From: an uncultured Methylococcaceae bacterium
Lineage (GTDB): Bacteria; Pseudomonadota; Gammaproteobacteria; Methylococcales; Methylomonadaceae
Reading direction: 5' to 3'
DNA length: 36,269 nucleotides
Assembly: GCA_913056195.1 (NCBI GenBank)
Contig: CAJXMF010000001.1
Span: 1-36,269, forward strand
Each line of letters begins with the position of its first letter. The first letter of the stretch is position 1. Both the position numbers and the translations under genes were made by a program. Below, one piece after another: positions 29,395-36,269 of the stretch. The notes beneath the pieces were generated by a model that was not told the DNA's origin, did no database searches, and saw only the letters and a list, made by a program, of their open reading frames with translations.

Positions 29395-30157
29395 ACCCGA
29401 CTACCCGGTTTTTATCGCCGGCCGTATCGCCGGAATTTCGTAAATCAATGGTTTTAGGTTTTAAGCCATGCTGTCGTGCATAGCGTAACAACCCTGTAAC
29501 AGGGACACGACCGCAGGCTGAATCAAAATCAAGTTGTTCATAATGTAATGATTCGATCAGTTGTGACGTGCGTTGATCCATCTGCTGGGCGGTAAAATAA
29601 TCATGGTAATGACTCAAATCCGAACTGATAACAATCAAGGTCTCAGATTGTCCCCAGAGAGTATCCAGGACAGTGCTGACTTGTTCGGCACTGGCGTCAC
29701 CGGCTACAACAGGAACCAGTTTGAAATCGTTTAATACAGACTGTAAGAAAGGCAGTTGCACCTCAAGGCTATGTTCCAGGCTATGTGCCTGATCCAGGAG
29801 ATGAACAAAAGGCAGCTCCAAAATAGTTTCAACCGCTTGTTTATCAATAGGAATAGCCCCTAAAGGGGTGACAAACCGGTCGGCGCTGCTGACAGCCAGG
29901 CCCTCAAAGGCAAGCCGGTGAGAAGGGCCAATCAGGATGACACGCTTGATTTGGTCGGCCGCTTTTTTTAAAGGCGCATAAGCACTCGCGGCGATCGGGC
30001 CTGAATAAATATAACCGGCATGCGGGACGATAACGGCTTTAGGCGCAGGCAGGCTATCATCGGCCTGACCTAAAAAATATTGAATCATTGCGGATAATTC
30101 CGAAGGATCGTCAGGATAAAACGCACCGGCAACGGCCGGAGGTCTAATCGAAGTCAT
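29348..30157 (-). CDS. amrB: AmmeMemoRadiSam system protein B (Memo-like)
   Basis: Memo proteins have the fold of extradiol dioxygenases and bind metal; human MEMO1 has been reported to bind copper or iron. From the ATG at 30157 the protein has 269 residues. The metal-site residues are visible: His in PHAGYIYSG (about 44-52), His in IGPSHRLAF (about 76-84), and Cys in SACGRVPVTGL. SSDLSHYHDY is another conserved His-rich segment. A GGAGGG ribosome site stands seven bases before that ATG, so the upstream GTG at 30172 is rejected. It is cotranscribed with amrA. Confidence 0.93.
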   Translation of the reverse strand: MTSIRPPAVAGAFYPDDPSELSAMIQYFLGQADDSLPAPKAVIVPHAGYIYSGPIAASAYAPLKKAADQIKRVILIGPSHRLAFEGLAVSSADRFVTPLGAIPIDKQAVETILELPFVHLLDQAHSLEHSLEVQLPFLQSVLNDFKLVPVVAGDASAEQVSTVLDTLWGQSETLIVISSDLSHYHDYFTAQQMDQRTSQLIESLHYEQLDFDSACGRVPVTGLLRYARQHGLKPKTIDLRNSGDTAGDKNRVVGYGAYVINQTTSEHSA

Positions 30158-30267
30158 CGTTCTGCCCTCCACTTAAGGTACCTCACAATAAATAAGACTT
30201 TATTTTAATAAATCAATCCCCATAATCTAGTTATAGAGGCTAAGGTAAAAAATTCAAGGGGGATGTT

Positions 30268-31353
30268 ATGCATACTTTAATCAGTGATAATACTGTCACA
30301 ACAAAATACTGGCATAGTTTGGACGATGGCCGCGTGCAATGTGATCTATGTCCGCGTTTTTGTAAATTGCATGAAGGCCAGCGGGGTTTGTGTTTTGTAC
30401 GCCAGAATGTCAATAACCAAATCGTCATGACCAGTTATGGACGCTCAAGTGGCTTTTGTATTGATCCGATTGAGAAAAAACCCTTGAATCATTTTTTTCC
30501 CGGAACGGCCGTTTTGTCATTTGGCACGGCAGGTTGTAACCTGGCCTGTAAGTTTTGTCAGAATTGGGACATCAGTAAATCACGCGAAATGGACGCCTTG
30601 ATGAGTCAGGCTTCACCGACGGCGATTGCCGATGCGGCAGCTGCAAATGGTTGTCTCAGTGTCGCGTATACTTACAACGATCCCGTTATTTTTCATGAAT
30701 ATGCCATCGATACGGCATTGGCATGCCGTGAACGTGGAATAAAATCTGTGGCCGTGTCGGCAGGTTATGTGTGCCCGAAACCACGCGAAGAATTTTATGC
30801 CGTGATGGATGCGGCGAATATTGATCTTAAGTCTTTCAGCGAAGATTTCTATCATAAAATTACAGGCTCCCACCTCGAGCCTGTTTTAGAGACTTTAAAG
30901 TACATTAAACACGAAACATCGGTCTGGCTGGAACTGACTACCCTGCTGATTCCAGGCGAAAATGATTCACACGCCGAATTGGAAGCGATGACACAATGGG
31001 TGGTCGAAAACTTAGGCCCAGATGTGCCCATGCATTTCACAGCGTTCCATCCGGACTGGAAAATGCGTGACACGCCTTCTACACCTGTGAGTACATTATT
31101 GATGGCGCGCGATATTGCTCAGAAAAATGGGGTGCACTATGCCTATGTCGGTAATGTTCACCATAAAGCCGCGGAAAGCACCTATTGTCATCAGTGCGGT
31201 CATCTATTAATTGGTCGGGATTGGTATACGCTATCAGAATGGGGATTGGATGAAAAAGGCTGTTGTGAGAATTGCGGAACGCCGTGCGCCGGACGTTTTA
31301 TGGATAAACCAGGTCAGTGGGGCGCAAGGCGGCAACCGGTCATGATTGGGTAG
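30268..31353 (+). CDS. amrS: AmmeMemoRadiSam system radical SAM enzyme
   Basis: The 361 residues begin with a Cys-rich segment, CDLCPRFCKLHEGQRGLC (about 27-44), then the radical SAM cluster motif CNLACKFC (CxxxCxxC; about 93-100) followed by QNWDISKSRE. GGxGE-type residues lie in the central barrel. The C terminus has two CxxC pairs (CHQCG and CENCG), perhaps a zinc ribbon. It is transcribed divergently from amrB across a 95-base gap, with a GGGGGA ribosome site. Substrate is unknown; pairing with Memo and AMMECR1 defines the system. The order here differs from a single operon. Confidence 0.92.
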   Translation: MHTLISDNTVTTKYWHSLDDGRVQCDLCPRFCKLHEGQRGLCFVRQNVNNQIVMTSYGRSSGFCIDPIEKKPLNHFFPGTAVLSFGTAGCNLACKFCQNWDISKSREMDALMSQASPTAIADAAAANGCLSVAYTYNDPVIFHEYAIDTALACRERGIKSVAVSAGYVCPKPREEFYAVMDAANIDLKSFSEDFYHKITGSHLEPVLETLKYIKHETSVWLELTTLLIPGENDSHAELEAMTQWVVENLGPDVPMHFTAFHPDWKMRDTPSTPVSTLLMARDIAQKNGVHYAYVGNVHHKAAESTYCHQCGHLLIGRDWYTLSEWGLDEKGCCENCGTPCAGRFMDKPGQWGARRQPVMIG

Positions 31354-31418
31354 CGCATTGTCATCAATATTTAACATTTGACTTGCATAATGAGAAAACT
31401 GTTGAAAAAGAGAACGCT

Positions 31419-31571
31419 ATGTTTGACTTAAACCTGGAAGAACCTTTATTGGGCGAAGAAGCCTATATTGATTTGAATATTATCATCGGGCTGTCTGAGC
31501 CCGAGCCGTGCAGCCGAACGCGGCAACCGGTATCGGAACTGGATGAATATGAGCAGGCGATGTTGGCTTAG
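31419..31571 (+). CDS. 50-residue acidic protein of unknown function
   Basis: MFDLNLEEPLLGEEAYIDLN starts a 50-residue acidic product with one Cys (SEPEPCSRTR) and no membrane segment. A longer in-frame start at 31317 lies inside amrS and is less likely, since the short form has its own Met 66 bases after the amrS stop and AAAGAGAAC upstream. The codon pattern and the clean stop support translation, but nothing recognisable is seen. It may be translated from the amrS message. Confidence 0.5.
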   Translation: MFDLNLEEPLLGEEAYIDLNIIIGLSEPEPCSRTRQPVSELDEYEQAMLA

Positions 31572-31579
31572 CCCGGCTT

Positions 31580-31588
31580 TGTTATACT
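31580..31588 (+). promoter_or_regulatory. Extended -10 promoter for the 59-residue membrane protein
   Basis: TGTTATACT is an extended -10 element (TGN plus TATACT, 31583-31588), 31 bases upstream of the next start codon. There is no good -35 at the right distance, which extended -10 promoters do not need. It starts within ten bases of the preceding stop codon. Confidence 0.5.
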
Positions 31589-31619
31589 AAGGCTTTCCAA
31601 CCATTGTAACTCACTGGAT

Positions 31620-31799
31620 ATGACACAACGTTCTGTAAGCACTGGCAAAAAAGTCAGACGCATTGCCGCCATCATTTATGTATTCGTCATGCTTTTTATT
31701 GTCGGCGGAACATTGATGCATCAAAATAATCAGGAAAACGCGCGACAATCAAATGCGAACGGGTTTAGCGTAAATCCTGATCACCCTCAGACCGAATGA
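31620..31799 (+). CDS. 59-residue single-pass membrane protein
   Basis: MTQRSVSTGKKVRRIAAIIY opens a 59-residue product. A short basic N terminus is followed by a membrane helix at about 15-33 (IAAIIYVFVMLFIVGGTLM) and a polar C-terminal tail of 26 residues rich in Asn, Gln and His. By the positive-inside rule the tail faces the periplasm. It is too short for most gene callers. I do not recognise it, although DsbD/TlpA genes and a Memo system are close. The ORF has no strong ribosome site. Confidence 0.5.
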   Translation: MTQRSVSTGKKVRRIAAIIYVFVMLFIVGGTLMHQNNQENARQSNANGFSVNPDHPQTE

Positions 31800-31822
31800 G
31801 GCTTACAGCAACTGAGCCTTAT
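31796..31822. other. Hairpin overlapping both stop codons of convergent genes
   Basis: ATGAGGCT (31796-31803) pairs with AGCCTTAT (31815-31822), with one G-U pair. It covers the stop codon of the 59-residue gene and that of the leftward gene at 31819. No T tract follows, so termination is uncertain. Confidence 0.3.
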
Positions 31823-32175
31823 TCCGAATGAAATAAACGGCCAAATAAACCGGTATCCTTTTCCAGTTCAGCCATGCGCTGCCGGGCAGCAGCACCTATG
31901 TCACTGTCCCCGTCCTGCTCCGCAATACGCTGCAAGACATTCAGGCTTTCTTTATTCAACAATCGAATCGCAGACAACCTGACCGAAGCATAATGCGCGC
32001 GCAATGCGGCCAGCTCCTGGAGATAAGTACTCGCATTTTGCAGCGCCTTGAGCATGACTTTTTCTGGATCGCCGGTAAATAAATCCCGCTGTAAATTGCC
32101 ATATTGCTCCTGTAATAACACCCAGTCGCTGCGGCTTATTTTTTCAGGTTCGGTTGGATCATCACAACATCCCAT
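31819..32175 (-). CDS. Conserved small soluble protein, unknown
   Basis: From the ATG at 32175 it has 118 residues beginning MGCCDDPTEPEKISRSDW. The GAGGAGG ribosome site six bases upstream picks this start over the in-frame ATG at 32196. The remainder is helical: QNASTYLQELAALRAHYASVRLSAIRLL and NVLQRIAEQDGDSDIGAAARQRM suggest HEAT-like or Armadillo-like helices. The paired cysteines at 3-4 might bind a metal. It is divergent from the L,D-transpeptidase gene. No function is proposed. Confidence 0.6.
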   Translation of the reverse strand: MGCCDDPTEPEKISRSDWVLLQEQYGNLQRDLFTGDPEKVMLKALQNASTYLQELAALRAHYASVRLSAIRLLNKESLNVLQRIAEQDGDSDIGAAARQRMAELEKDTGLFGRLFHSE

Positions 32176-32260
32176 CTTTGCCTCCTCTAAAAACAATCAA
32201 TGGATTTTGGTATTTGCGAGGTGCCTTGTAAACTAACGCTTTTAATTCAAAGTTTTTACA

Positions 32261-33220
32261 ATGCGCTTATCCCTCTTTATATTAGGGTGGTTGATAGTCA
32301 GCTGGGCTCACGCCACCACCTACCCATTGCCCGACAACCCCAAAGATAGCCTGGTGGGTGAGCTGCCGCATAAAATTAAATATGCGATTGCCAAACATGA
32401 AGATACCTTATTGGATATTGCCAGAGAATACGACCTGGGTCAAAACCAGATTCTATTGGCCAATCCGAATGTCGATCGCTGGTTGCCAGGCGAAGGCACG
32501 CGTGTCGTTATCCCCAACAGCTATATTCTGCCGGATGCACCGCGCGATGGCTTGATTCTCAATTTGCCGGAATACAGGCTTTACTATTTTCCAAAACCCG
32601 CCAAAGGTGAGAAGCCGGTGGTCATTACCCATCCAGTCAGTATCGGCCGGCAAGACTGGGAGACACCCTTGGGTAAAACCTATATCCAAAGCAAAAAACG
32701 CAACCCGGTCTGGGTTCCACCGCCTTCCATAAAAAAAGAACATGCCGAAAAAGGCGATCCCTTACCCGATGTTGTGCCAGCTGGGCCGGATAATCCGCTT
32801 GGACTTTATGCCTTGCGTCTGGCTATTCCCGGGTATCTGATACACAGTACCAACAAACCGTTTGGTGTCGGCATGCGCGTCAGTCACGGCTGTGTTCGTA
32901 TGTATCCTGAAGATATTGAAAAACTGTTTCCAATAATCAATGTGCGAACGCCGGCGTATATCGTCAATCGACCGATAAAAGCAGGCTGGTTTAAAGACAC
33001 ACTGTATATCGAAGTCCATCCACCATTAGACGACAGTTTACAGGATTATCAGACTAAACTGGATCATGCGCTGGATCTGATAGAAAAAGCGAATGGCGGG
33101 ATGTTGCCCGTCGTTCGGGGTGCAGCCTTAAAAAAAGCGTTACAAACAAGTAATGGCATCCCGGTCGCTATTTTCGAGCGGCCGCTCAAGTTAGATGATT
33201 TAGCGTTGGAAGAGAACTAA
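32261..33220 (+). CDS. Periplasmic L,D-transpeptidase (ErfK/YbiS/YcfS/YnhG type)
   Basis: These enzymes attach lipoprotein to peptidoglycan or make 3-3 cross-links. The 319 residues have a signal peptide (about 1-19, ending SWAHA), a LysM-like region (about 40-87, IAKHEDTLLDIAREYDLGQNQ), and a YkuD domain (about 95-245). The catalytic signature is HSTNKPFGVGMRVSHGCVRMYPED, with the Cys in SHGCVR. GYLIHS supplies the upstream His. A helical C-terminal tail (about 250-319) is typical of the E. coli proteins. It is followed by its own terminator and a putative MITE. Confidence 0.93.
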   Translation: MRLSLFILGWLIVSWAHATTYPLPDNPKDSLVGELPHKIKYAIAKHEDTLLDIAREYDLGQNQILLANPNVDRWLPGEGTRVVIPNSYILPDAPRDGLILNLPEYRLYYFPKPAKGEKPVVITHPVSIGRQDWETPLGKTYIQSKKRNPVWVPPPSIKKEHAEKGDPLPDVVPAGPDNPLGLYALRLAIPGYLIHSTNKPFGVGMRVSHGCVRMYPEDIEKLFPIINVRTPAYIVNRPIKAGWFKDTLYIEVHPPLDDSLQDYQTKLDHALDLIEKANGGMLPVVRGAALKKALQTSNGIPVAIFERPLKLDDLALEEN

Positions 33221-33226
33221 AAAAGA

Positions 33227-33252
33227 GACTGTTCAGAAGAACAAGTCCTTTT
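33227..33252 (+). terminator. Likely terminator of the L,D-transpeptidase gene
   Basis: GACTGTTC (33227-33234) pairs with GAAC-A-AGTC (33239-33247) with a single bulged A around an AGAA loop, and is followed by CCTTTT and later ATTTTTT. It starts six bases past the ldt stop codon. Confidence 0.55.
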
Positions 33253-33271
33253 AAAAATTTTTTGTGCTGTC

Positions 33272-33314
33272 AGTGTGTGATTTGACTTATTTTTAATAGG
33301 TCAAATCACACACT
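33272..33314. repeat. 20-bp stem-loop inside the putative element
   Basis: AGTGTGTGATTTGACTTATT (33272-33291) pairs with the reverse complement at 33295-33314, with one U-G pair, around a TTT loop. It is a second strong hairpin between the two convergent genes, without a T run directly at either exit (CTTT rightward). It might stop transcription from both sides. Confidence 0.8.
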
Positions 33315-33402
33315 TTAAAACTTATCACACAAATTCTCTGACGTTCGTCTTGATGGCTTTCGCTATTGCCTGAGGGTCAATAACAGTACTTTTGGACAGC
33401 TC

Positions 33403-33930
33403 CTAATTGTCCGCCAGCAGCGGCTTCACTATTTGCATCAGTTTTTGTCGGGATAATTCGCCGGGGTGGCGATGGATAATCATCCCCTGGCGATCGACAA
33501 TCAAGGTAAATGGCACGGCATTGACGACATTGCCCAATTGCTGCGATAAGCGTATGGCGGCATCGCCACCGATTAAAACGGGATAGTTGATCGGTTTTTT
33601 CTGTAAAAATGACACAATACTGGCCTGGTCTTCGATGGCAATGCCGATAAACTGCACACCCTTGTCGCTTAATTCATCCTGGAGTTTGATGAACGCGGGG
33701 ATTTCTTTCAGACAGGGTGGACACCAGGTGGCCCAGAAATTGATAATCAGAATATCACCCTGCCATTCGCTCAAATCACGCGGCTTGCCTTCGCTGTCGG
33801 GTAAGCGTATTGATAACAACGGGGAAGCCGGCTGCTGTTGTACAGTATGTTGGATTTGATAATATTTAAACAACATGCCGGCACTGAGTGACAACAGGGC
33901 CGCGACAATTAGAGTCAGTTTGTTTGTCAT
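33403..33930 (-). CDS. TlpA/ResA-like thiol-disulfide protein, membrane-anchored
   Basis: The 175 residues begin with an uncleaved anchor (about 4-20, LTLIVAALLSLSAGMLF) and a thioredoxin fold with the active site WATWCPPCLKEIP (about 70-82). The cis-Pro region is NAVPFTLIVD. It sits in the periplasm and probably receives electrons from the DsbD encoded just upstream, whose stop overlaps this start (ATGA). Reduced partners might be cytochrome c or copper proteins, which is inference. After the TAG stop the same frame stays open for 25 codons inside the putative element. Confidence 0.9.
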   Translation of the reverse strand: MTNKLTLIVAALLSLSAGMLFKYYQIQHTVQQQPASPLLSIRLPDSEGKPRDLSEWQGDILIINFWATWCPPCLKEIPAFIKLQDELSDKGVQFIGIAIEDQASIVSFLQKKPINYPVLIGGDAAIRLSQQLGNVVNAVPFTLIVDRQGMIIHRHPGELSRQKLMQIVKPLLADN

Positions 33931-35777
33931 GAAGATTGCAGTCTGTTCAAGGTTTGTAGAAAGGTTTCGGCGTCTTGGTAGCCGATGATGCGAAAAGCCG
34001 AACGTTCCTGGCCATCCGCTGCAAAAAAGATAATGCCGGGCGGGCCAATCAGATTAAAGCGTTTTAGCAATGCCTGTTCTCCCGGGCTGTTGGCAGTAAC
34101 ATCAGCTTGAACGCGAACAAATTGTTGTAGCCGTTGTTTCACTGCCGGATCGGTAAAAGTGTACGTTTCCAGCTCCTTGCAGGAAATACACCAGTCGGCA
34201 TAAAAATCCAGTATTAACCAGCGTCCTTCACGCTTGGCCTGGGCGATTTTTTCATCGAGTGCCTGATTGCTGTGAATACGCTGAAAAGAGAGGCCTTCGG
34301 TCGTTTCGGCGACAGCTTTAGAGCCGCCAAGCCCTTTTAAAGGTTGTAAGGGGTTGCTGTTTCCGGCGCTTAGCCCGACCAGCAATAACACGCCATACAA
34401 CATCAAAACGACCCCTAAGCCTTTCCAGAATTTACGCCAGTTGCTGCTGTCTGTCGGCAACGGATCGATCGCATTCAAATAAATGGCCGGAATAATCAAC
34501 AACATGGCCCACAGCAGCATGGTGACTTCTGAAGGCAGAATGCGATCCAGCATCCATACCGCAACGGCCAGCATGATGACACCGAATACCGCATTGACGG
34601 TATTCATCCACTGTCCGGCTTTTGGTAACAAAGAGCCGGCGGAGGTGCCTAAAAACAGCAGCGGTACGCCCATTCCCAGGCCCATGACAAATAAGGTTGA
34701 TGCGCCCAGTATGACATCACCGGTCTGGCCGATATAAATCAACGAGGCGGCCAGTGGCGCGGCAACGCAGGGCCCGACGATCAACGATGACAAGGCACCC
34801 ATGATGGCGGCACTGATCCAGGAACCGTCGCGATGTCGGTCGCTATATTCATGCAATTTGGCTTGCAGGGCTTTGGGTACTTGCAGATGATAAAAACCAA
34901 ACATCGACAACGCCAGCAACACAAAAATGACGCTGAATAAGGCGATAATCCAGGGTTGTTGGAAGGTCGTCTGTAAATTACTGCCGAATAACGCGGCCAA
35001 TACACCAAACAGGGTGTACATTAATGCCGAAGCCAACACATAGCAAAATGATAGAAAAAAGGCTTTTTGGGTGCTGATATTTTGGCCCTGGCCAACGATA
35101 ATCCCCGACAAAATTGGAATCATCGGAAAAATACACGGAGTCAGCGACAACAATAAACCGAAGCCGAAAAAACTTATCAAGGTAACCCAGAAGCTGTCAT
35201 TGTGCAAAGCCTGGACAATCTGGTCCTGTTCGGATAACGCTGCGGTTTGCGAGGGTGTCGATGGAAGGTTTGCGGTCATGGCCGGTAAGGTCAAGGGCAG
35301 CGATTTTTTTATCGGCGGATAACACACGCCCCGGTCGGCGCAGCCCTGAAAAGAAGCCAGCAAATTAAAACGGACAGCGTCGGCTGTTTGTCGAATCAGT
35401 GGCACATCGAGTTCAATGGTGTGGTGATAAATTCTGACTTTACCGAATGATTCGTCATGATACGGCTCGCCTTCGGGCAGTGCCAAAGGACCTATTTTTA
35501 TCGCGGCATTATCACTGGCAAGTTTGAGTTTACTGCGGTAAAGATAATAGCCATCGGCGATTTCCCAGCGTACGGTCAGGTTTTTTGCATCTTTCACCGT
35601 GGCAAAAAACTTGAAGGCCTGATCGGCCGGCAGCAATTCATCTTCAAATAAATTGAGTTTGGCCGAAAAATTGTTCAGCAATTGTTTAACCGTACCCGGC
35701 TCAGACGTTTGTGCAGCCGATGTCGGCAGCATCCAGAAACAGGTCAATAATATGGCAATTATTCTGAAATTAAGCAT
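33927..35777 (-). CDS. dsbD: Thiol:disulfide interchange protein DsbD
   Basis: DsbD carries electrons from cytoplasmic thioredoxin to periplasmic thiol proteins. From the ATG at 35777 the protein has about 616 residues, with a signal peptide ending SAA. The N-terminal domain has FQGCADRGVCYPP (cysteines of nDsbD). The transmembrane domain of eight helices has LSLTPCIFPMIPIL and VGPCVAAPLAAS with the essential cysteines. The C-terminal thioredoxin domain has FYADWCISCKELE. It overlaps cutA by about 19 bases and is cotranscribed with it and with the TlpA-like gene. DsbD is also known as CutA2 from copper-tolerance work in E. coli. Confidence 0.96.
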   Translation of the reverse strand: MLNFRIIAILLTCFWMLPTSAAQTSEPGTVKQLLNNFSAKLNLFEDELLPADQAFKFFATVKDAKNLTVRWEIADGYYLYRSKLKLASDNAAIKIGPLALPEGEPYHDESFGKVRIYHHTIELDVPLIRQTADAVRFNLLASFQGCADRGVCYPPIKKSLPLTLPAMTANLPSTPSQTAALSEQDQIVQALHNDSFWVTLISFFGFGLLLSLTPCIFPMIPILSGIIVGQGQNISTQKAFFLSFCYVLASALMYTLFGVLAALFGSNLQTTFQQPWIIALFSVIFVLLALSMFGFYHLQVPKALQAKLHEYSDRHRDGSWISAAIMGALSSLIVGPCVAAPLAASLIYIGQTGDVILGASTLFVMGLGMGVPLLFLGTSAGSLLPKAGQWMNTVNAVFGVIMLAVAVWMLDRILPSEVTMLLWAMLLIIPAIYLNAIDPLPTDSSNWRKFWKGLGVVLMLYGVLLLVGLSAGNSNPLQPLKGLGGSKAVAETTEGLSFQRIHSNQALDEKIAQAKREGRWLILDFYADWCISCKELETYTFTDPAVKQRLQQFVRVQADVTANSPGEQALLKRFNLIGPPGIIFFAADGQERSAFRIIGYQDAETFLQTLNRLQSS

Positions 35778-36076
35778 GAATCCATCCAATGTAAATAGTC
35801 AGGCAGTGCGCGAGCCATAGAGACCGCAACAACTTCGGGAAGTTCATAGGGATGCAAACTGACAATGGCCTGCTCTATCTGAGGATATAAGTCCTGGTGG
35901 GATTTGATTAACAGCAGATGTTCTTCAGCAGATTCGATTTCACCTTGCCATTGATAAATTGAGGTGATTCCGGGGATGATATTGATACAGGCGGCCAATT
36001 GCGTTTTGATCAAATGCCCTGCAATTTTTTCTGCCGTCTCCCGGTCGGGGCAGGTACAATAAATGAGTTGGTGCAT
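35759..36076 (-). CDS. cutA: Divalent-cation tolerance protein CutA
   Basis: CutA1 is a small trimeric cytoplasmic protein linked to copper tolerance in E. coli; the exact action is unclear. The 105 residues include CTCPDRETAEKIAGHLI (about 8-24), LAACINIIPGITSIYQWQGEIE (about 32-53) and the helix SHQDLYPQIEQAIVSLHPYELPEV, which together match the family well. It starts the leftward cutA-dsbD-tlpA operon, about 40 bases from the divergent fxsA. Confidence 0.95.
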   Translation of the reverse strand: MHQLIYCTCPDRETAEKIAGHLIKTQLAACINIIPGITSIYQWQGEIESAEEHLLLIKSHQDLYPQIEQAIVSLHPYELPEVVAVSMARALPDYLHWMDSCLISE

Positions 36077-36116
36077 CGGGTTATCCTTATAAATTTGAAT
36101 CCAAGGCGTATTTTAA

Positions 36117-36269
36117 ATGAAAATTGTACAGATTTTGTTTTTGTTTTTTTTGACCGTGCCGTTTATAGAAATCTATTTATTGTTACAGATTGGCGGCATT
36201 ATCGGTGTTTTTCCCACCATTCTTATGGTGGTATTTACGGCCATATTGGGCGCCTGGTTGCTGCGAAAG
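36117..36269 (+). CDS. fxsA: FxsA membrane protein, 5' part only
   Basis: The first 51 codons are present, ending at the window edge. MKIVQILFLFFLTVPFIEIY and then GGIIGVFPTILMVVFTAILGAWLLRK show two hydrophobic helices with the typical FxsA opening (PFIEIYLLLQIGG). In E. coli, extra FxsA relieves phage T7 exclusion by the F plasmid. It is divergent from cutA. The remaining part is outside the window. Confidence 0.85.
   Translation, partial: MKIVQILFLFFLTVPFIEIYLLLQIGGIIGVFPTILMVVFTAILGAWLLRK

Larger units (their letters stand above)
33224..33404. mobile_element. Putative MITE or IS remnant with imperfect terminal inverted repeats
   Basis: The left end AGAGACTGTTCAGAAG (33224-33239) and the right end CTTTTGGACAGCTCCT (33389-33404) match as inverted repeats at 11 of 16 positions; both share the CTGTYCARAAG core common in IS terminal repeats. 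The roughly 180-bp element fills the entire gap between the convergent ldt and tlpA-like genes and contains a 20-bp hairpin. CTAA occurs just outside both ends (33217-33220 and 33403-33406 region), a possible target duplication. No transposase is present. The left end also works as the ldt terminator, so the case is only suggestive. Confidence 0.4.

Overview
The window looks like chromosomal DNA of a gammaproteobacterium with moderate G+C. The evidence is a housekeeping block in the order mnmG-rsmG-parA-parB-atpIBEFHAGDC-glmU-glmS, together with hemW, a MoxR/Bat cluster, dsbD-cutA-fxsA, and proteins closest to gammaproteobacterial forms. The mix of AmmeMemoRadiSam genes, a Met-rich multicopper oxidase and a MetA of the 'MPLVAH' type would fit a methanotroph of the Methylococcales. 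That genus-level guess is inference only; no methane or methanol oxidation gene is present.

Layout. (1) 1-2847: a strong promoter fires leftward out of the window. It is followed by a rightward run of four tightly packed genes: a small acidic protein, a P-loop ATPase of unknown role, metA (homoserine O-acyltransferase) and a guanine-deaminase-like enzyme. (2) 2848-17265, all leftward: mnmG, rsmG, parA and parB (tRNA modification, 16S methylation, chromosome partition) overlap by a few bases each. The complete nine-gene ATP synthase operon follows, with its own good promoter and a clear terminator, and then glmU and glmS (UDP-GlcNAc synthesis). (3) 17266-18733, rightward and different in character: a 57-residue basic protein whose 3' end and stop codon are buried in a 28-bp hairpin, then an orphan 347-residue membrane protein. 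(4) 18734-26756, leftward: moxR, DUF58, DUF4381, batA, a fused batB/batC and batD, a MoxR AAA+/von Willebrand factor A system for envelope maturation or stress tolerance, preceded by hemW. (5) 27099-31799: a Tat-exported copper oxidase, the three AmmeMemoRadiSam genes (two leftward, the radical SAM gene divergent) and two tiny rightward genes. (6) 31819-36269: a small soluble protein, an L,D-transpeptidase, a roughly 180-bp element that looks like a MITE or IS remnant, a tlpA-dsbD-cutA operon, and the start of fxsA at the right edge.

How it fits together. Regions 1-4 are mostly core metabolism. Regions 5 and 6 share a copper and periplasmic-redox theme (copper oxidase, Memo, DsbD, TlpA, CutA). 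The most unusual signals are the stop-codon hairpin of the 57-residue gene, the putative MITE that exactly fills the ldt/tlpA gap, and the clustering of Memo-system genes with copper-handling genes. No tRNA, rRNA, CRISPR array or complete insertion sequence was seen.
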